From positions 2,852,501-2,916,500 of the forward strand of contig JAKNDB010000068.1 in assembly GCA_024305405.1 (NCBI GenBank): a stretch of DNA of 64,000 bases. The letters are read 5' to 3'. The notes under the pieces are model-generated. The model was not told the origin of the DNA. It was given only the letters and a program-made list of their open reading frames with translations, and did no database searches. The DNA is from Dirofilaria immitis (Eukaryota > Nematoda > Chromadorea > Rhabditida > Onchocercidae). Positions within the stretch are counted from its first letter, which is position 1. Each line of letters starts with the position of its first letter. Below, in pieces: positions 1-14,192 of this stretch. The translations under genes and the position numbers were made by a program.

Positions 1-2784
1 AAGCATATCAACGATACGAAAATAAGCGCAATAAGAAGTAGTTGTTATTTAAGCATTAATTTCATAAGTCAAAGATTAAAGCTTTTTTTAAAAAAAGAAC
101 CAAAAAATTTCATTGCTAACTATATTGCATGTAGAATCGCTGCTTAATAGAAATGATTATTGGATATATTTATAATTTAAATTATTAGCAAACGTTGATC
201 AGTTTAACTTTCATTTTATTTCATTTCCCACATTCATTATCAGAATTTGATTTGAATCAGATATGAAAGTAAAGTTTTTAAGTTTTATAAAAGCAGAATC
301 AACTTTACCGGATAAACTTAATTTTTGCGGATTTTGAAATAATTTTTAAATATCATCCCTATTTGTGTAACAAGAAGAAATGCTAATTTAATAATTGTAT
401 GATTCATGTTTGGCTACCTAATGAAAGCATAAAGGTAAAGTCATATTTCGTAGTTTTAATCATTCAAAATTAAATTTCTAATTAAGTTGGCTAAAAGGCA
501 TTGAAGCGGAAATTCATTAGCGTGATATTAACCCATTCTCATTAAATCACTAATAATATATCAATCATTAAAGGTATTGAGTATACCTGTTATAATATTG
601 TTACCTTTTGCAAGATAAAGTTTTCCAATGATCGATTAAAAAATAAAGATTTCAGCGGCTTTTTTGTTCGCCAAATTTGAAAAGAAATATTTTTGCATAT
701 CTGAAGGGAACTTTTAAAGTTAAAATAGTTCAAAGAGATGAATAGCGATTTTAAATGAGTCATATGAATGAAAATAATTGAAATTGAATTCATTACCTTT
801 TCGATCATTTCTATCTACTTGTACTGTTCATAATCATCAAGAGGAATATTTTAGTTAATTCTCGAGTAGCATTCTCGAGATTTTCATGATAAATTATTTT
901 AGAAATTGCTATAAATCTATTCTTAATTTTAATTTTCCAATACCATCTTAATGTTTAATTTCTTTGAAAGATGCATCCACTCATCATATTAAGTTTACCA
1001 TATAATCTTATTTAGTTGAATTTTGATGGATAATGGATAAATGATATTGACCTCTTTTGTCATATTCTTTCAATTATCATTTAAAGGACAAAATACTTAT
1101 ATAAATCATTCGAGATTATGCAAACATTATGTAAGTATGTATGATTGAATGATTTTAATTGAAAATTTATGAATTTTATGTCAAATTTTATAAATTTGAC
1201 ATAAAATTTGAAACTTCATTATGTTTGATAGGATATAATTCAATTATGATGGACAGGCAATACATTAAGGATGAGTTATAATGGTCATTACCATAATGGT
1301 CATGGTAATGGTCACGGTAATGGTAATAATAATAATAGTGATGATGATGATGATGATGATGATGGTGTTGGAGATGAGTAAGGAAAGTGTGAATCCCTGT
1401 TTATGGAAAGGACAGTGACCTTAGCAATATTCTCTAGTCCATCTACTCTATCCCTCAGGTGTCACTTCGATATTGTTGCTGTCTCTGAAGAGAAGTAAAT
1501 GTAACGCAAATTCTTTCACTTCCTCTTGTATCATAACTTTTCTTTTTAGTAAACGTCTCATCGGGATTATTGAAAATGAAATAAACGACCATTAGATGAT
1601 CATATGTCATTCTTCCTCTTTAAAATCTTTAGCTTCGGTTATTGTCTTATACATTCAAAGAACGAAAAATGATAGTAGTATGTAAATTATGAGAATTAAG
1701 AAAAGCAAACATTTCAATCTTATTGATACTACCGCAAATAGAACAAAAATGAGAGTGAAATGTCAACAATCTATCATCAATTATGTTGACAGCATTATCA
1801 TCCTTATCAACTGATCAGCTTAATCTTCAACAATTGTTACTTCAATATCTTTCATAAATTGATTTACTAATCTTTGCACATAAATAAATGTAAGAAAAAA
1901 ATTAAGTTGCAACTTGGAATATTTGATGTAAGAAGGAAGCTATTTAAGAGATTTAAAGGATTGATTAGACGTATATCTAAGATAAAACGTTGAATTTAGG
2001 AATTTTAAAAATTCAGTGGCTATCACAAGGATCTATCATTTCAAACAAGCAACCTATTTTGCTAACAATTGTTTATCTTTAGTGATAAATAAAAAAAAAT
2101 TAAACTTGTCAATTTATTTATTCTCTTTTCTATTTTCATATAATATCTATCATTCGCTTGATATATATTATTTGTTTACTATTGTATTTTTCTTTCCATT
2201 TTTTCTAAACTTTTAAAAGATTGGTCACTTGGATTGGTCAAAAACAAAAAAAGAAATTTGTCAAAATGCTACATATTTGTAGGCGATTCTGTAAAGCATA
2301 AATGATCCGACAGAAATTGAATTTCAATTTGAATAATACTTCAAGCAGTTAAAAAAAGCATTGAGTAATTTTTTAACTATAAAATATCCTGCATAATATC
2401 ATTTCCAATTAATTCATAATTAAAGTTATTTATTTCAATTGGATAAAATATATATTTGATTCAGTAAATTTTTAATTAAAAAATTCTATAAAGATCGGCG
2501 TAATATATTCCTTACACTCACTTTTTAATATCCTCCTATATCATATATAAAAGAACGATAAGATCTTTTATAGCAAACTTACGATTTCGAGTATTTAAGT
2601 ATTCAAATAAGAACTCGAATATAATGCATTCCTTAATGCAATTATGTCTTACTACCAACAATAAAACGATTGTTTTGTTAATAACAATTTATTCGTAATT
2701 TTGCATAATTTTATTTTGCCGATTTTTTTTCCTCTAAAGAAAGTAGTTCTACCGAATTTTGATAAATGACAGATGACATCTGAC
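1..2784. other. Intron or 3' flank of the cadherin gene, no exon seen
   Basis: The last readable cadherin exon (minus strand) ends at a donor at 2784-2783, so this stretch is the beginning of its next intron. I looked on the minus strand for cadherin Ca-binding motifs (DENDN/DINDN type) and found none. A GAT/ATG trinucleotide run lies at about 1336-1366. A slightly GC-richer patch at 1390-1500 has no open frame longer than about a dozen codons between usable splice sites. The remaining cadherin exons therefore probably lie beyond the left edge. Confidence 0.6.
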
Positions 2785-5700
2785 CTTGAGAAGACAAGTT
2801 CCCGGTTCGGCATCCTCCTTAACGGTAACATCGTATAACGGTTTTGTGAAAATAGGTGGTCGGCTACTATTGTCAATAACTTGAGCAATAACATCGATTG
2901 TTGAAAATAATGGTGGAATGCCGGAATCTTCTGCACGAACGCGAAAACGATACTCGGAGAGTGAACAATCAAACTAAAACATTCAACTTTTATGAGCTTT
3001 TCAAATGAAAAAAAAAACGAAAACAAAAAATCAAAAATTATTATGAAAAGTAGGAAAAATTATTTTGAAATTGTGAAAAAAAAGAAAACGAACATTTTCG
3101 TTGAAATTTAGGATACCGGTATCAGATTCAACATCGAACAGATTGGTATCCGAAATAGTATAATGTATTCGAGCATTTTCACCACTGTCGGCATCTGATG
3201 CTTGAATTCGTACTAATTTATGATGCGTTATAGAACGATTAAACATTACATGGATTATTGATTTTTCAAATTTAGGTGCATTATCATTGATATCAAGTAT
3301 CTGAAAATATTCGAAAAAATTTAAGTTTGAGAAATTTCTCGCAATGTTATGTATTACTTACGTAAAGTTCTTCAAACTAAAAATTCATTAAATTTTTTTT
3401 AAAAATATCAATAACTATACCTCAAAAAATATCGGAATCTCGAGCAATTGTCTCTGATTAAACTTCATTGTAAGGAATAAATTATAATAGGATTTTAGTT
3501 CACGATCAAATGATCCACAAACAAGTATCAAATAAACATCTGATGAATCAGTTTCTTTAAGACATAACGCATCACATCCGCTTATTGATAATTCACTGTA
3601 ATTTTGAAATTAATCTACTGATAAAAATTATGAGTGAATATTTGACCCATAAAAGATTCTAATTAAGGAAGCAATCTTCAGAAGGAAGGTTCAATTATTT
3701 CTGCTCTATGTTTATGATTCAACTTTTTCGAATTAAAATTTTTACAAATGTAAAAAGAAAGAAATAAACGAACCTTTTCTGAGGTGCATTTTGTACAGCG
3801 ATCCGAGCAATAACATGACCAATTGTGATATTTTCATAAACTTCTGGCTTATTGTTATCAGTAAGCCAAAAATATCAAAATTAAGATTTGGTTGATTATT
3901 CTTTTGAACAGTAATAGTTAGAAAAGTTGTAGATTCAAGAGGATGCGGTAATCCATGATCACTTGCAACAATGAGAAGCTGATAAACTGAACCAGAAATG
4001 AGAAGTTTCGGATCACTTATTCGTACAACGCCACTTTTACCATCAATTTGAAATGGAAGCTTCAGATCAGCACGATTCTGTAAATTCATTATTAATCAGG
4101 TTTTGATAAAATATATTTAATCGTGTTTGCTCAGGTGAGAGATTTTTACGTCATAATGGTTATTTGAAATACTGGCAAAGTTTAGAAATTATTACCTTTG
4201 CAATGTAGTAGGTAACTCGAGCATTTTCGCCAAGGTCAGGATCTACAGCATGGACAGTTGCAACTACGTAATCCATTGACGCATTCCATGGGATAGAAGC
4301 GCTGTATCCATTTTCGTTAAATTCTGGTGCATTATCATTTGCATCCAGAATCGTAACATTGACAAGAATCTTGCCACTGCTAAAATATCATCAAATAATC
4401 ATTATTGAGAGCTATTTGCTTATAAATTAAAAATAATCAGGTTCATTTGATTATACTATCAGTATCACTTCATATAATCAACTTCATGATACTTCCTTAT
4501 TTAAATATCATATGTGATATTTTGTAGTTATTTTCTTAAATTTGAAAGTGAATTCTTTTTCTTTGCTCCTTCTTTTCTAAATAAAATTTTATAAATTTAT
4601 GATAATCAATTATTCTCATCTTATCATAATTGTTATAAATCATTCTTTTTTATCTCATTTTTTGATATATTTCATTGAGTTTATTTTTCTTTAACAATCT
4701 TTTTCTATTAATTTATCAAACTGATAATTACATGAAGTTTGATTATCTTAATATTGATAAATATGATATTACTCCTAGATATTATACTTTATTCTTTAAA
4801 ATACAATTTTGTTATAGTTATTTAAATAGAACTATTATATGTATGAAATTTTATAAGTAAACTTATTTAGATTATTTAAATTATATAAGTATATTTTCAA
4901 TATAGTTGTAAATAATACTTTGGTGGATTGCCACCATCTAAAGCTTCAATTAGAAGTTCATATTGATCACGATATTCTCGATCTAGTTGTCCATTTACAA
5001 TCAAGTCAACGTATAGCATTGAATTGATTCGTTTATTGATAATCTTAATTTAAAATTAATCGCTAAATGTAACGGTTTAAAATTGAAAGATTAACAAATG
5101 CATATATTAATCAATTATCAAAATGATATAAAGATTAAAAAGTACAAAAAATAGAAATTAATAAATAATAATAATAAACAAATCATACTTAATTATTGAT
5201 AATAATGTTTTTTTTTCAAATAAATTCATAAAATTATTTGGAATTTTTCAATTCAATTTCAACCTTTCAATCTTTTATTTTATTCATCTTTTTCAATAAA
5301 ATATAATAGCATAAAATAAACCTGAATGCATTGTTAACATTCCCGGATATGATATGATATTTGATCACTGATAGTGGAGGTGAATCATTATCCACTGCTG
5401 GTGGTAATGAAATTTCTGAATTTAATGCTGCAAATTCGGAAATAGCCACCTGAAAAATTTGTATTTTGATGAAATATTTACAATTCAATTTGTTGGTAAA
5501 ATTAAATAGTAAAATTAATTAATTTTTGGATACTTTCCAAAAAGTTTTATTAAGAAAATGAGCGAACATAAATAAATAAATTTCATTTTATAGTATTTTG
5601 AAAACGTATCACAGATATTCCTAAACAAATGAATTTCATTCGGGTAGATGGTATCTATCAAAATTACGACAACGATCGCTAATGTCATCATCTATCAGTC

Positions 5701-8700
5701 TTTTGAATTCATATTATTCAGCGTGGGAACGGATGTATTATGATCGTAATAGTCTGTTCAATTTTTGTTTTTTTTTTTTTGCCCGAATTTAGAATTTTCA
5801 ACTATCAAAATGAGTACAGGGAAGAAGATAATAAAAGATATTATTATTATTATTATTATCACTGTTATTGTTATTATCATTAGTTAAAAAACGCCAATTT
5901 AAAAGATAGGTAATGAATAACTAGTCACCAACGAGGCTTCTTTTGCTTTTCTCACTTGATAAATTTCTTAAATATTTATTACTAAATTAGTATCCTAGAT
6001 TCTAGTACCAGCTACTTCGGTGACATCCATAATTTTATCATTGCACCGTGCGAAGCTAGAATCCAGAAATTTTATATCATCTACGCTCTATTGAACCTTA
6101 TCAATTCTTGAAAGTTTTAATTAAATAAGAAAACAATTAATTAAATAAAAACAATTTAAGTAATAAAGAAATTTTATAAATCATAAAATATTCGATTGTT
6201 ATTTATTTATTTATTTGTTTACTTTTCTTTCCTTTCATTATGCTAATTATTGAATTTTAAAATTAAATAATTTATAATAAATACAATTCTATAACAAAAT
6301 GCAAAATTTAAAATAATACATTTCATATATATATAAGTATATATATATTTTAACAAGATACTTCTTATCATTGTAATTCCATACAACTTATTGTAATTTT
6401 ATTTATCAACTTTTAGTAATGAGAATAATAATTCTCGAATTTATTTTATCTTTTATAACCAAACTTTATTTTGTCGAGAATACAACTGTTAAATTTTTTG
6501 AACTTTTCTATTACCATATTGAAATATAAGAAAATATTATCGTATTATCACATAGACTTGGATTATCGGCAACAACAAAAAAAAGCTTTTCTTTAGATTA
6601 AACTCATGATACTAAAATGAGGTCAAACGTATACATATTTATCGTGAAGGGGAAAAAGAACGAAAGATTTGATAAGACTATTATTTGAATTTGGGAAATT
6701 TTTTTGAACAAAAATTAGCTATGCCTAAATTATAGTAATCATATTAAAATATAAGTGATAATTTTTGATTATCATATTACTTATCTAATGATAACAAATT
6801 TTACAACATATCAGATTCTTATAAAATTGTATTGTTGTTTCGATTAAATTTTTATATGATAAAATTAATATAATTAAAAGAATTAATTATTGATGTGATG
6901 TAATTATGATCAATTTATTGATTAATTAAATATTTAATTAATTATCTATGAAATAGAATTACTATTAAATTATTGAATTATTAGATATGAAATATAATTT
7001 TAAGATAGAATTTGCTCATTTACAAAATATTTTAATTTATTTACAGCTATTTAATTCAAAGGAATTAAATAATAGAATAATTATTAATAACAAGAATTTG
7101 TATCCAAATATTATTTCATCAATTCAAATTAATTGAATTTTAAATTCAAATACATGTAAACTTGCATCAATTGATAAAGCAGGAAATGTTGGTGTATTAT
7201 CATTTTCATCGATAACATTTATCGTAACATGAATTGCTTCACCATTTAATCGATTATCAATAGGTATAGCGATCAATTGATACGATGTACAACGTTCATA
7301 GTCAAGTTCACGTAATACACGTATTTCACCACTTATTTCTTCAACTGCTAAATGCTGCAATTGATAAAAATCTCGTGCAAATTCAATATCAATTTTTAGC
7401 TTTTTTGATAAAAATTTTTAAAAATATTATTTTATCGTTTAAATTTGATCTTTGTACTTTTTCCTATTTTTTTTTCAATTTGATAAATCTAAAATTGATT
7501 ATTTTAATGGTTTCATAAAATTGAAGCGAAAATTTTGTCAGTTAAAAAAATATATTTCTAAAAAATTATATTCAATTTACTCCGTCATTTTTCTCATCAT
7601 ATTGCCTTTGTTGACATATTTTTTTCTCGACAATATTTAATTTTTTCTCGACAATATTCAATTTTCTTATCGATTTTTTAGCTTCTTATAAATTTGTGAA
7701 CTTTAATTTCATTTAAATATTCTTCTCAGCTTTTTTTATCATTTTTTTCTTCTTTTTAGAACGATTGCGATGATCGTTTAAAAAAAAAAAAAAAAAAACT
7801 GGTTATACTATGATTATATGGTATTGATTGATAAGAATTGCTGTTTCTCATTTTATTTTATATGATAATGATTGATAAGAATTGCTGTTTCTCATTTTAT
7901 TTTATATGATAATGATTGATAAGAATTGCTGTTTCTCATTTTATTTTATATGATAATGATTGATAAGAATTGCTGTTTCTCATTTTATTTTATATGATAA
8001 TGATTGATAAGAATTGCTGTTTCTCAAATATTCTTTTAATATTTTCATTATTCTTTTTCTTTTTAAATTTCAATTTTTCCTATGAAAACTTTTTTTTTTC
8101 GAAATATTTGTAACAAAGAGAATAGTAAATTTATCAAATTATAAATGAAATTAAAATAATTTTAAAAGAAAAAGTTTAAGAAATAAATTTATTTCATATT
8201 TTATTCTTTTCATTCTTTTCATCGTTTTTTTCTAATCGATATTTCATAAAGTTATAAAATTCTTTAAAATTTTATTTTAAAATTTTTTTAATATTAATGA
8301 AATGAAAATGTAGACGAGATATTTATTGGTTCGCTACAAAATATTATAATCTTAGTAAGTTGATTGTTTCAATAGTGATAACATATTTTGTGATATGATT
8401 TTGTAAATTAATTAATTTCAATTCATTTAGCCCATATTTTTGATTGAATTATCAACGATCTATTCATTAGTTATAATATTAACTGATAGTATCATTTTAA
8501 TTCATTTGAATTATTTCATGCGACAAAATTAACTTTGAATTTTGAATTCCAATACAAATATTTCTAAAATTTCTTAAAAATTTGTAACAATTATAAAATT
8601 GTTATCATTTGATATAATTTTCGTGAAATTTGATAAAAAAAAAAAAAAGGAAAGTAACAAGTAAAACGAATCATTTAGAATGTTTTTTTTAATCATTTCT

Positions 8701-9058
8701 TAATTAAACTTTTTAAAATTTTAACTTTGATTTTTAATTTTTAAATTTAAATCGAAATGAATGAATGATAAGTTATCATTCTGTTGCAGCAAAGGATAAT
8801 CAGAATATTTGTTATCATTAAGTTTATTATTGTGAAAAAAAAAAAAACAATACTTATTGCTGCTTACTTTTTCGGTTTCTCCTGTATTATCCGGATAAAT
8901 AATGTAAAATTTGGCTTAATACCATCAGATGGTGTATCATTGAAATATCCAATAATATGTCCAATAGCTATCTGTTCCGAAATATTGAAAACTTTTTGTA
9001 CTTCACATTCTATACCTTGTAATATAATAATTGCTATCAATATTTGATATATAAGCAT
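2785..9058 (-). CDS. Dachsous-like cadherin, N-terminal part (partial)
   Basis: Homophilic or heterophilic cell-adhesion receptor of the cadherin superfamily; only its extracellular 5' half is in the window. Exon 1 (9058 down to about 8872) encodes a start Met, a hydrophobic signal peptide (LIYQILIAIIILQG) and the start of repeat 1. Further exons: 7399-7154, 5449-5322, 5043-4919, 4379-4196, 4077-3774, 3595-3421, 3376-3362 (15 nt), 3300-3094 and 2973-2785. Hallmarks in order are LDYE, DENDNTPTFP, LDRE, DANDNAPEF, FDRE and DINDNAPKF, giving about four to five repeats. The NQPNLNF...EVYENITIGHVIARI segment resembles the third to fourth repeats of Dachsous/protocadherin-16, so the C. elegans relative is probably cdh-1. 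Transmembrane and cytoplasmic parts are off the left edge. Exon 4077-3774 has a one-base frame break at the A5 run 3868-3872, and the 5449-5322/5043-4919 junction is out of phase. The exon 1/2 junction is not resolved. Cadherin identity is firm; the Dachsous assignment is moderate. Confidence 0.8.
7826..8030. repeat. 44-bp minisatellite, about 4.6 copies
   Basis: The motif GATTGATAAGAATTGCTG recurs at 7826, 7870, 7914, 7958 and 8002, an exact 44-base period. Copies are almost identical, suggesting recent expansion. It sits in the first intron of the cadherin gene, between the signal-peptide exon and the exon ending at 7399. Confidence 0.95.
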
Positions 9059-11029
9059 TCGGATAGCAGATAAATAGATGAATTACTGTAATAAGATAGA
9101 AATAGATAGTTTTTGTATGAGTATTAGACTCGAGGTCATCGACAGGGTCATTTTACATTATAGTCGATCTGAAAGGTAATCATCATCAGTTACTAGATGA
9201 TAATGATCAAATGAGATAGCAAATTTCGTTTCATGTAACATCTATACATTTTTATTATATCGGCATTAGTACTTTGATAATTCTTTTAAAGGCCATTTTT
9301 AGACAATTAAAAGACATTCAAATAGTTAGATTTTTTTTTTTTTAAAAAATGATTGACTATTTTTACAAGAGGAAATGAAAGTAATGAAGAAGGAATGGAA
9401 TTCCCACATTATTCACAAGTATCAGATATATAATGTAATTGAATTATAGGAGTATATCATATTTGTTAAAATATATAATTCAATAATCTGTATGATATTT
9501 TGAAATAATTTCAATAAATTTGAATTGAACTAAAAGAAGAATCGTATTGTTACTATTTAATTATCCTTTTGCAAAACTTTAACATTTTTTGATCCTTCAA
9601 TTCTCAAATAATATAATTTCGGACAAGTAATATTCTGAGAACATAAATTTACTACCATCTTCTGATACAAAAATGATAAAGTTAGAAGTTAAGAAGTTAA
9701 GCGAAGAAATTACGATGAAGAACCGTAATATCAATAGAATAACAGATAATGATAGAGTATCAAAATGTAATCATTAAATTTTTGTATTTTCTAAAAACAG
9801 GTTTCCATCAAAGGGTATCATTTTCACTTGGAATGTTCGTTTTACACGATATATGAGAAATAAAAATACTTCAAGATAAACCAATATCTCACAAGATTTG
9901 CAATTATGATAAAGTTTATTGGTTTTTGCAAGAATGAAATTAATCTTTCTTTAATTCTACTAATTTTGAATAAATAATAGAATTAATGTCAATGTTTTGA
10001 ACCATTCCATTTAATGATATAGTCTTGAAATATCAAGATTATGATAATATAAACTAACAATAACTAATATAAATTTTTATTCGAGAATGTGAGGCAATAT
10101 TTATAGAGTGACAAATGAAATTAATTCTGAGTTCAATTTGTGCTAAATGAAGGCTTTGTTAGATATTAATGAAAAATAGATTACTCCAGATGTCAATGTT
10201 TAATCTGTTTCTTATGGAATAAGTTCTTTCTGCTTTAGATTGATTCCATTTGAGAAACAGAAGCTAAAAAGAAATGACTTAAATATCAAAGAGAAACATT
10301 TAATCACTTAGTTCATCTGTTGATCGATGATTGTTTAAGCTTCATTGACCTGAAAAGTTTATCAATGACTGTGTCATTATTGTTTTCAAGAATCAATCTG
10401 TTGAATCAAACTTTTATAGTTCGATTGGTTCATATAAATCAATTAAAGAATTGAAAAATAAAATGTGAAGAGATGGTATAAAAGTAATGGATAAATAAGT
10501 TAATTATTCTGATAATAGTTGAACGAGAGTGATTGAAATGTCGGTTACTCTCTGAAATGTATAAGAGGATCATTCATATAAATAATAATCATACCATTAT
10601 TATTGCTCAAGAGTTATTAATAAAGAAAGAAAGAATGTAAAATATCGGAAATAAAATACTTAATAAATTTATGATTTCCAATTAATTCTTATTTTTAAAC
10701 AATGATGACTTTTTCATTTGTATCATTCAAAAAAGAAACAACAATCAAATTATTTTTTATATTATTAAAAGGTAAGTTATTTTATTATTTGTTATTACTG
10801 TCAGCTTTTTTTTTCGTTTTTTTTTCATAAATGAACAAATAGTTTAAAATTCATCGATTATCAATTTAAATTCAATAAAAATTTAAATTTCATTTTGTTT
10901 TTGTTATAAAATATGTAGGAAATTAATAATCGATAAATCATTTTATAACATTATTGTTGAAAAAAAAATAGAAATTTGATCTGATATTAATTTAAACTAT
11001 ATTAAATGATTCAATGAAATAACGATGCA

Positions 11030-11165
11030 AATAATGCAAATGCTACAACAATAAGCAATGCAAGTAACATAGCATAGCATACAAATGCTACAACAATAAG
11101 CAATGAAAATGATACAACAATAAGCAATACAAATGCATTAACAATAACAAATAATGTAAGTAATA
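11030..11165. repeat. Degenerate tandem repeat (ACAAATGCTACAACAATAAG type)
   Basis: Related units containing CTACAACAATAAGCAATG recur from about 11030 to 11165 with small substitutions (ACAATAAGCAATGCAAG, ACAATAAGCAATGAAAATG, ACAATAAGCAATACAAATG). This is an imperfect short tandem array of no coding value. Confidence 0.8.
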
Positions 11166-11389
11166 TTATTTATCATTGCTATTCTCTAAGAACTGATAAA
11201 AGCGCCAAAAAGAGATAATTATCGATATTAAATATGAAGAAAATGATAAGAATATTTTTGAAAAACTTTACTTACGAAGACGAAAAAGAAATATAAAGAT
11301 GCCTAACAACATTAATATATAATTTTGTGAATTAAATTTTCAAATAAATGATAAAAGGGATGTGTCATCGGTTTGTAATATTAAGTTTG

Positions 11390-11636
11390 AATTGCGGCGA
11401 CAAATATCGCAATAGATGATGGGATGGTTCCGAAGCTGTCCGCTATATTTCTTCTCGTAATTTTCTTTGGATCATGGAGGAAAGTGTATGAAGAAAAAGG
11501 GGAGGAAAAAGGAGATAAAATTGACAGTAAAATGGGTGGTCTCGAAATGATAGAGTTGGAAGGGACACCGCCCTTCATATATGAATTCGAAATGAAGTTA
11601 CCAGCTGCGATACGATATTATTTATCGCAATCATAA
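11390..11636 (+). CDS. Hypothetical ORF or exon, unrecognised
   Basis: An open frame, with an ATG at 11424, encodes about 70 residues. It starts with a hydrophobic stretch (AIFLLVIFFGSW) followed by a charged Lys/Glu-rich part (VYEEKGEEKGDK) and ends at a TAA at 11634-11636. The stretch is less AT-rich than its surroundings. The opposite strand is also open over the same bases, so strand and coding status are uncertain. I recognise no family and see no exon that joins it in phase. Confidence 0.2.
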
Positions 11637-12401
11637 TTGATAACTCAATTTATTCTCGATATGATAAAGAAAAAGAAAAAAAATTAACTAATTTAAATAA
11701 GACAAGAAATAGCAATCACTTTAGTCTAATTCTAATAATATCAAAATATTACTGGTCAAAAGTGTATCATTCATAATCTATTCTCGTTGTTAAATGATAA
11801 TTGAAAGAAGAAAATTCTTATTTATCTATTTCGAGAATTATATATGCAAATTTTATTATAATTCTAATATAGCCTTCATAAATTGAGCTTCTTCCCTCAT
11901 TGACATGCTAAATAATGCATTGAAGAAGAGTGAAAGTGAGGAAAGAAAATGATGGATCATTTGCGGTTTTTAATAAAATACGATTATTCCACTCTCGACA
12001 TTTTAAAATACATACAAATAAAAATGGATAGTTTTATCAACGATTCGCTTATTAAAAATATCAAACATCAATATATTATCATCATTAGCAAATTACAACA
12101 ACAAAAATTTGATCGATATGAAAATTTGACCATATAAGTAAGGCATCAAAGAAAGAAAGAAAGAAAGATAATTTGATTCGTCGAAATATAACTATTCTAA
12201 AATGAACTTACTTTGAATAGAATAAAGGATGAAAAATGAAGAGGAATAGATTAAGATGAGTTAGGTGAGAGGAAATGAAAAAAAAAAAACGATTGCTTAA
12301 ATTAGAATGCAATAACTAAATTTGAATTGTATAAATGAAGTAAGAAGATAAGTTGGAAAGATTTGATAAGATGAAAGATGAAAGGTTTTCCATCCTCTTT
12401 C

Positions 12402-12437
12402 TCTTCTTCTTCTTCTTCTTCTTCTTCTTCTTCTTCT
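12402..12437. repeat. (CTT)n microsatellite
   Basis: About twelve uninterrupted CTT units are read directly at this position. Confidence 0.97.
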
Positions 12438-13108
12438 CACCTCATCTCTATTTCACGTCTATCTAATATTCTTTTTATACTTTTTCTCTAATTGCTCATA
12501 AATGATATTTATCATATTAAATTGATATTATATTTATTTAAATTAATTTTTTATTTTCAATTTATGAAATGTATGCATATAAAATTAGCAATGATAATTA
12601 TGATACGTGAATGATATGATAGAATTGAGATAAGATAACAATTCTGAGATCAAATCTTATCCCCCAAAAAAAATAGCTAATGATTTGTAAGGCTCTTTTC
12701 TTTATGTTTATTAACCTTCTGTATCCCATTTATAACATTATCGATTAATTCGAATATTCATCATTTGATAGATTTGATGATAAGCTATATATTGATATAT
12801 TGATATCTTTTAATTAGCAGATATTTCAATTTTTCAATAATATTTGATTTATTCGTACAAGGGTAAATAAATTCGTTATAAATTGCACACTGTAAATCGG
12901 CTATTGATAAAATTCAGAATTTCTCATAAAATTCATAAAAATTAAGTTTTAAAGCATTTTTGATTAGGATGACAGGTAAAATAAGTTGGCCATCGATTAT
13001 CATTCTTCTTTCCAATATTATTTTATCTTTCATTAATTGCATGTAAAGCATTTTAATTTTATGATAGTATCATAATAAATGAATAGTTGATATTAAGAAT
13101 GTATGAGT

Positions 13109-13111
13109 AAC

Positions 13112-13160
<49 letters not shown>

Positions 13161-13436
13161 GCTATTATTATTATAGCTATTATTATTATGACTATTATTA
13201 TTATAGCTATTATTATTATGACTATTATTATTATTATTACAATTATTATTATTATTGTTATTATTATAGCTATTATTATTATTGTTGTTATTTATTAATT
13301 GATCAATTTGTTTATTATTGTCATTATTATCATTATTATTACTATAACATTATTATTATTATTATTATGACTATTATTATTATTACAACTATTATTATTA
13401 TTGTTATTATAACTATTATTATTATTATTGCTATGT
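13109..13436. repeat. (ATT)n trinucleotide array, about 330 bp
   Basis: Long ATT/TAT repeat with interspersed AGC, GAC and GTT interruptions that recur at regular spacing (TATTATTATAGCTATTATTA type higher-order units). It produces an artefactual poly-Tyr/poly-Asn reading frame on each strand. Confidence 0.97.
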
Positions 13437-13591
13437 AATTTCAACACTATTTTACAACAATGCCAACAATTCTCGATGAAATTGCTATTAATAGAATAGA
13501 GCAATTTCGTATTAAATAATATTTTAAAAATCGAAGATTTTATTAAAATTCAATGATACAAATTGAAGGACAACGATATGTCAAATAAACA

Positions 13592-13680
13592 TACCGGCAA
13601 ACCGACAGACCGACAAATTGACAGACCGACAAACCGACAGACCGACAAATTGTAGACCAATAGACCGACAGACCGATATA
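13592..13680. repeat. Short tandem repeat of GACCGACAAA type
   Basis: The unit ACCGACAGACCGACAAATTG and close variants repeat about five times. The array is GC-richer than its surroundings and lies in intergenic DNA. Confidence 0.9.
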
Positions 13681-14192
13681 TATGATAAGGAAGACCTGGT
13701 ATGGTAATTATCATGCGCGATATATACAATTGTAGAGGAAGATGGAAGGAATCATTAATGGATGGATGGATGGTTGAAGTAAAATGTTTGATGGGAAGTT
13801 ATAATTTGACTATAACTTGTTACTTCCATTTACAAATTGATAATAATAAATTTTAAAAATTTCAATACGAGGAGAAATTATCAATGATATTTGTTGAGAT
13901 AATTTTTCAATGGAATAATTAGCATGAAATTAGTGATAGCAATGATTTATCACTTCAAATGATATGAATCAATTCATTTTAAACAATTAGTAATAAAAGA
14001 TGGTAGTAAAGAAAGGGAAAGAAGACGAACAGATGACTGTCAATTTATAATTTTGTATTCCAATTTTACCTAAAAAAAAAAGAAAGGACGGAATAGTATA
14101 GGGAACAAGAAAATGGAGAATAGAGAAGATAACAGAAGAGACAATGTATTACATCATCTAATTATAGCATATTTTATCGAATTATATCAAAT

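Noticed and set aside
1390..1500. GC-richer patch as a possible further cadherin exon
   Set aside because: No minus-strand frame longer than about 12 codons lies between acceptor and donor candidates and no cadherin motif is present.
13103..13438. Open frame of poly-Tyr/poly-Ile and its poly-Asn antisense
   Set aside because: It is a translation of the ATT trinucleotide repeat with no start context, splice partner or non-repeat residues.
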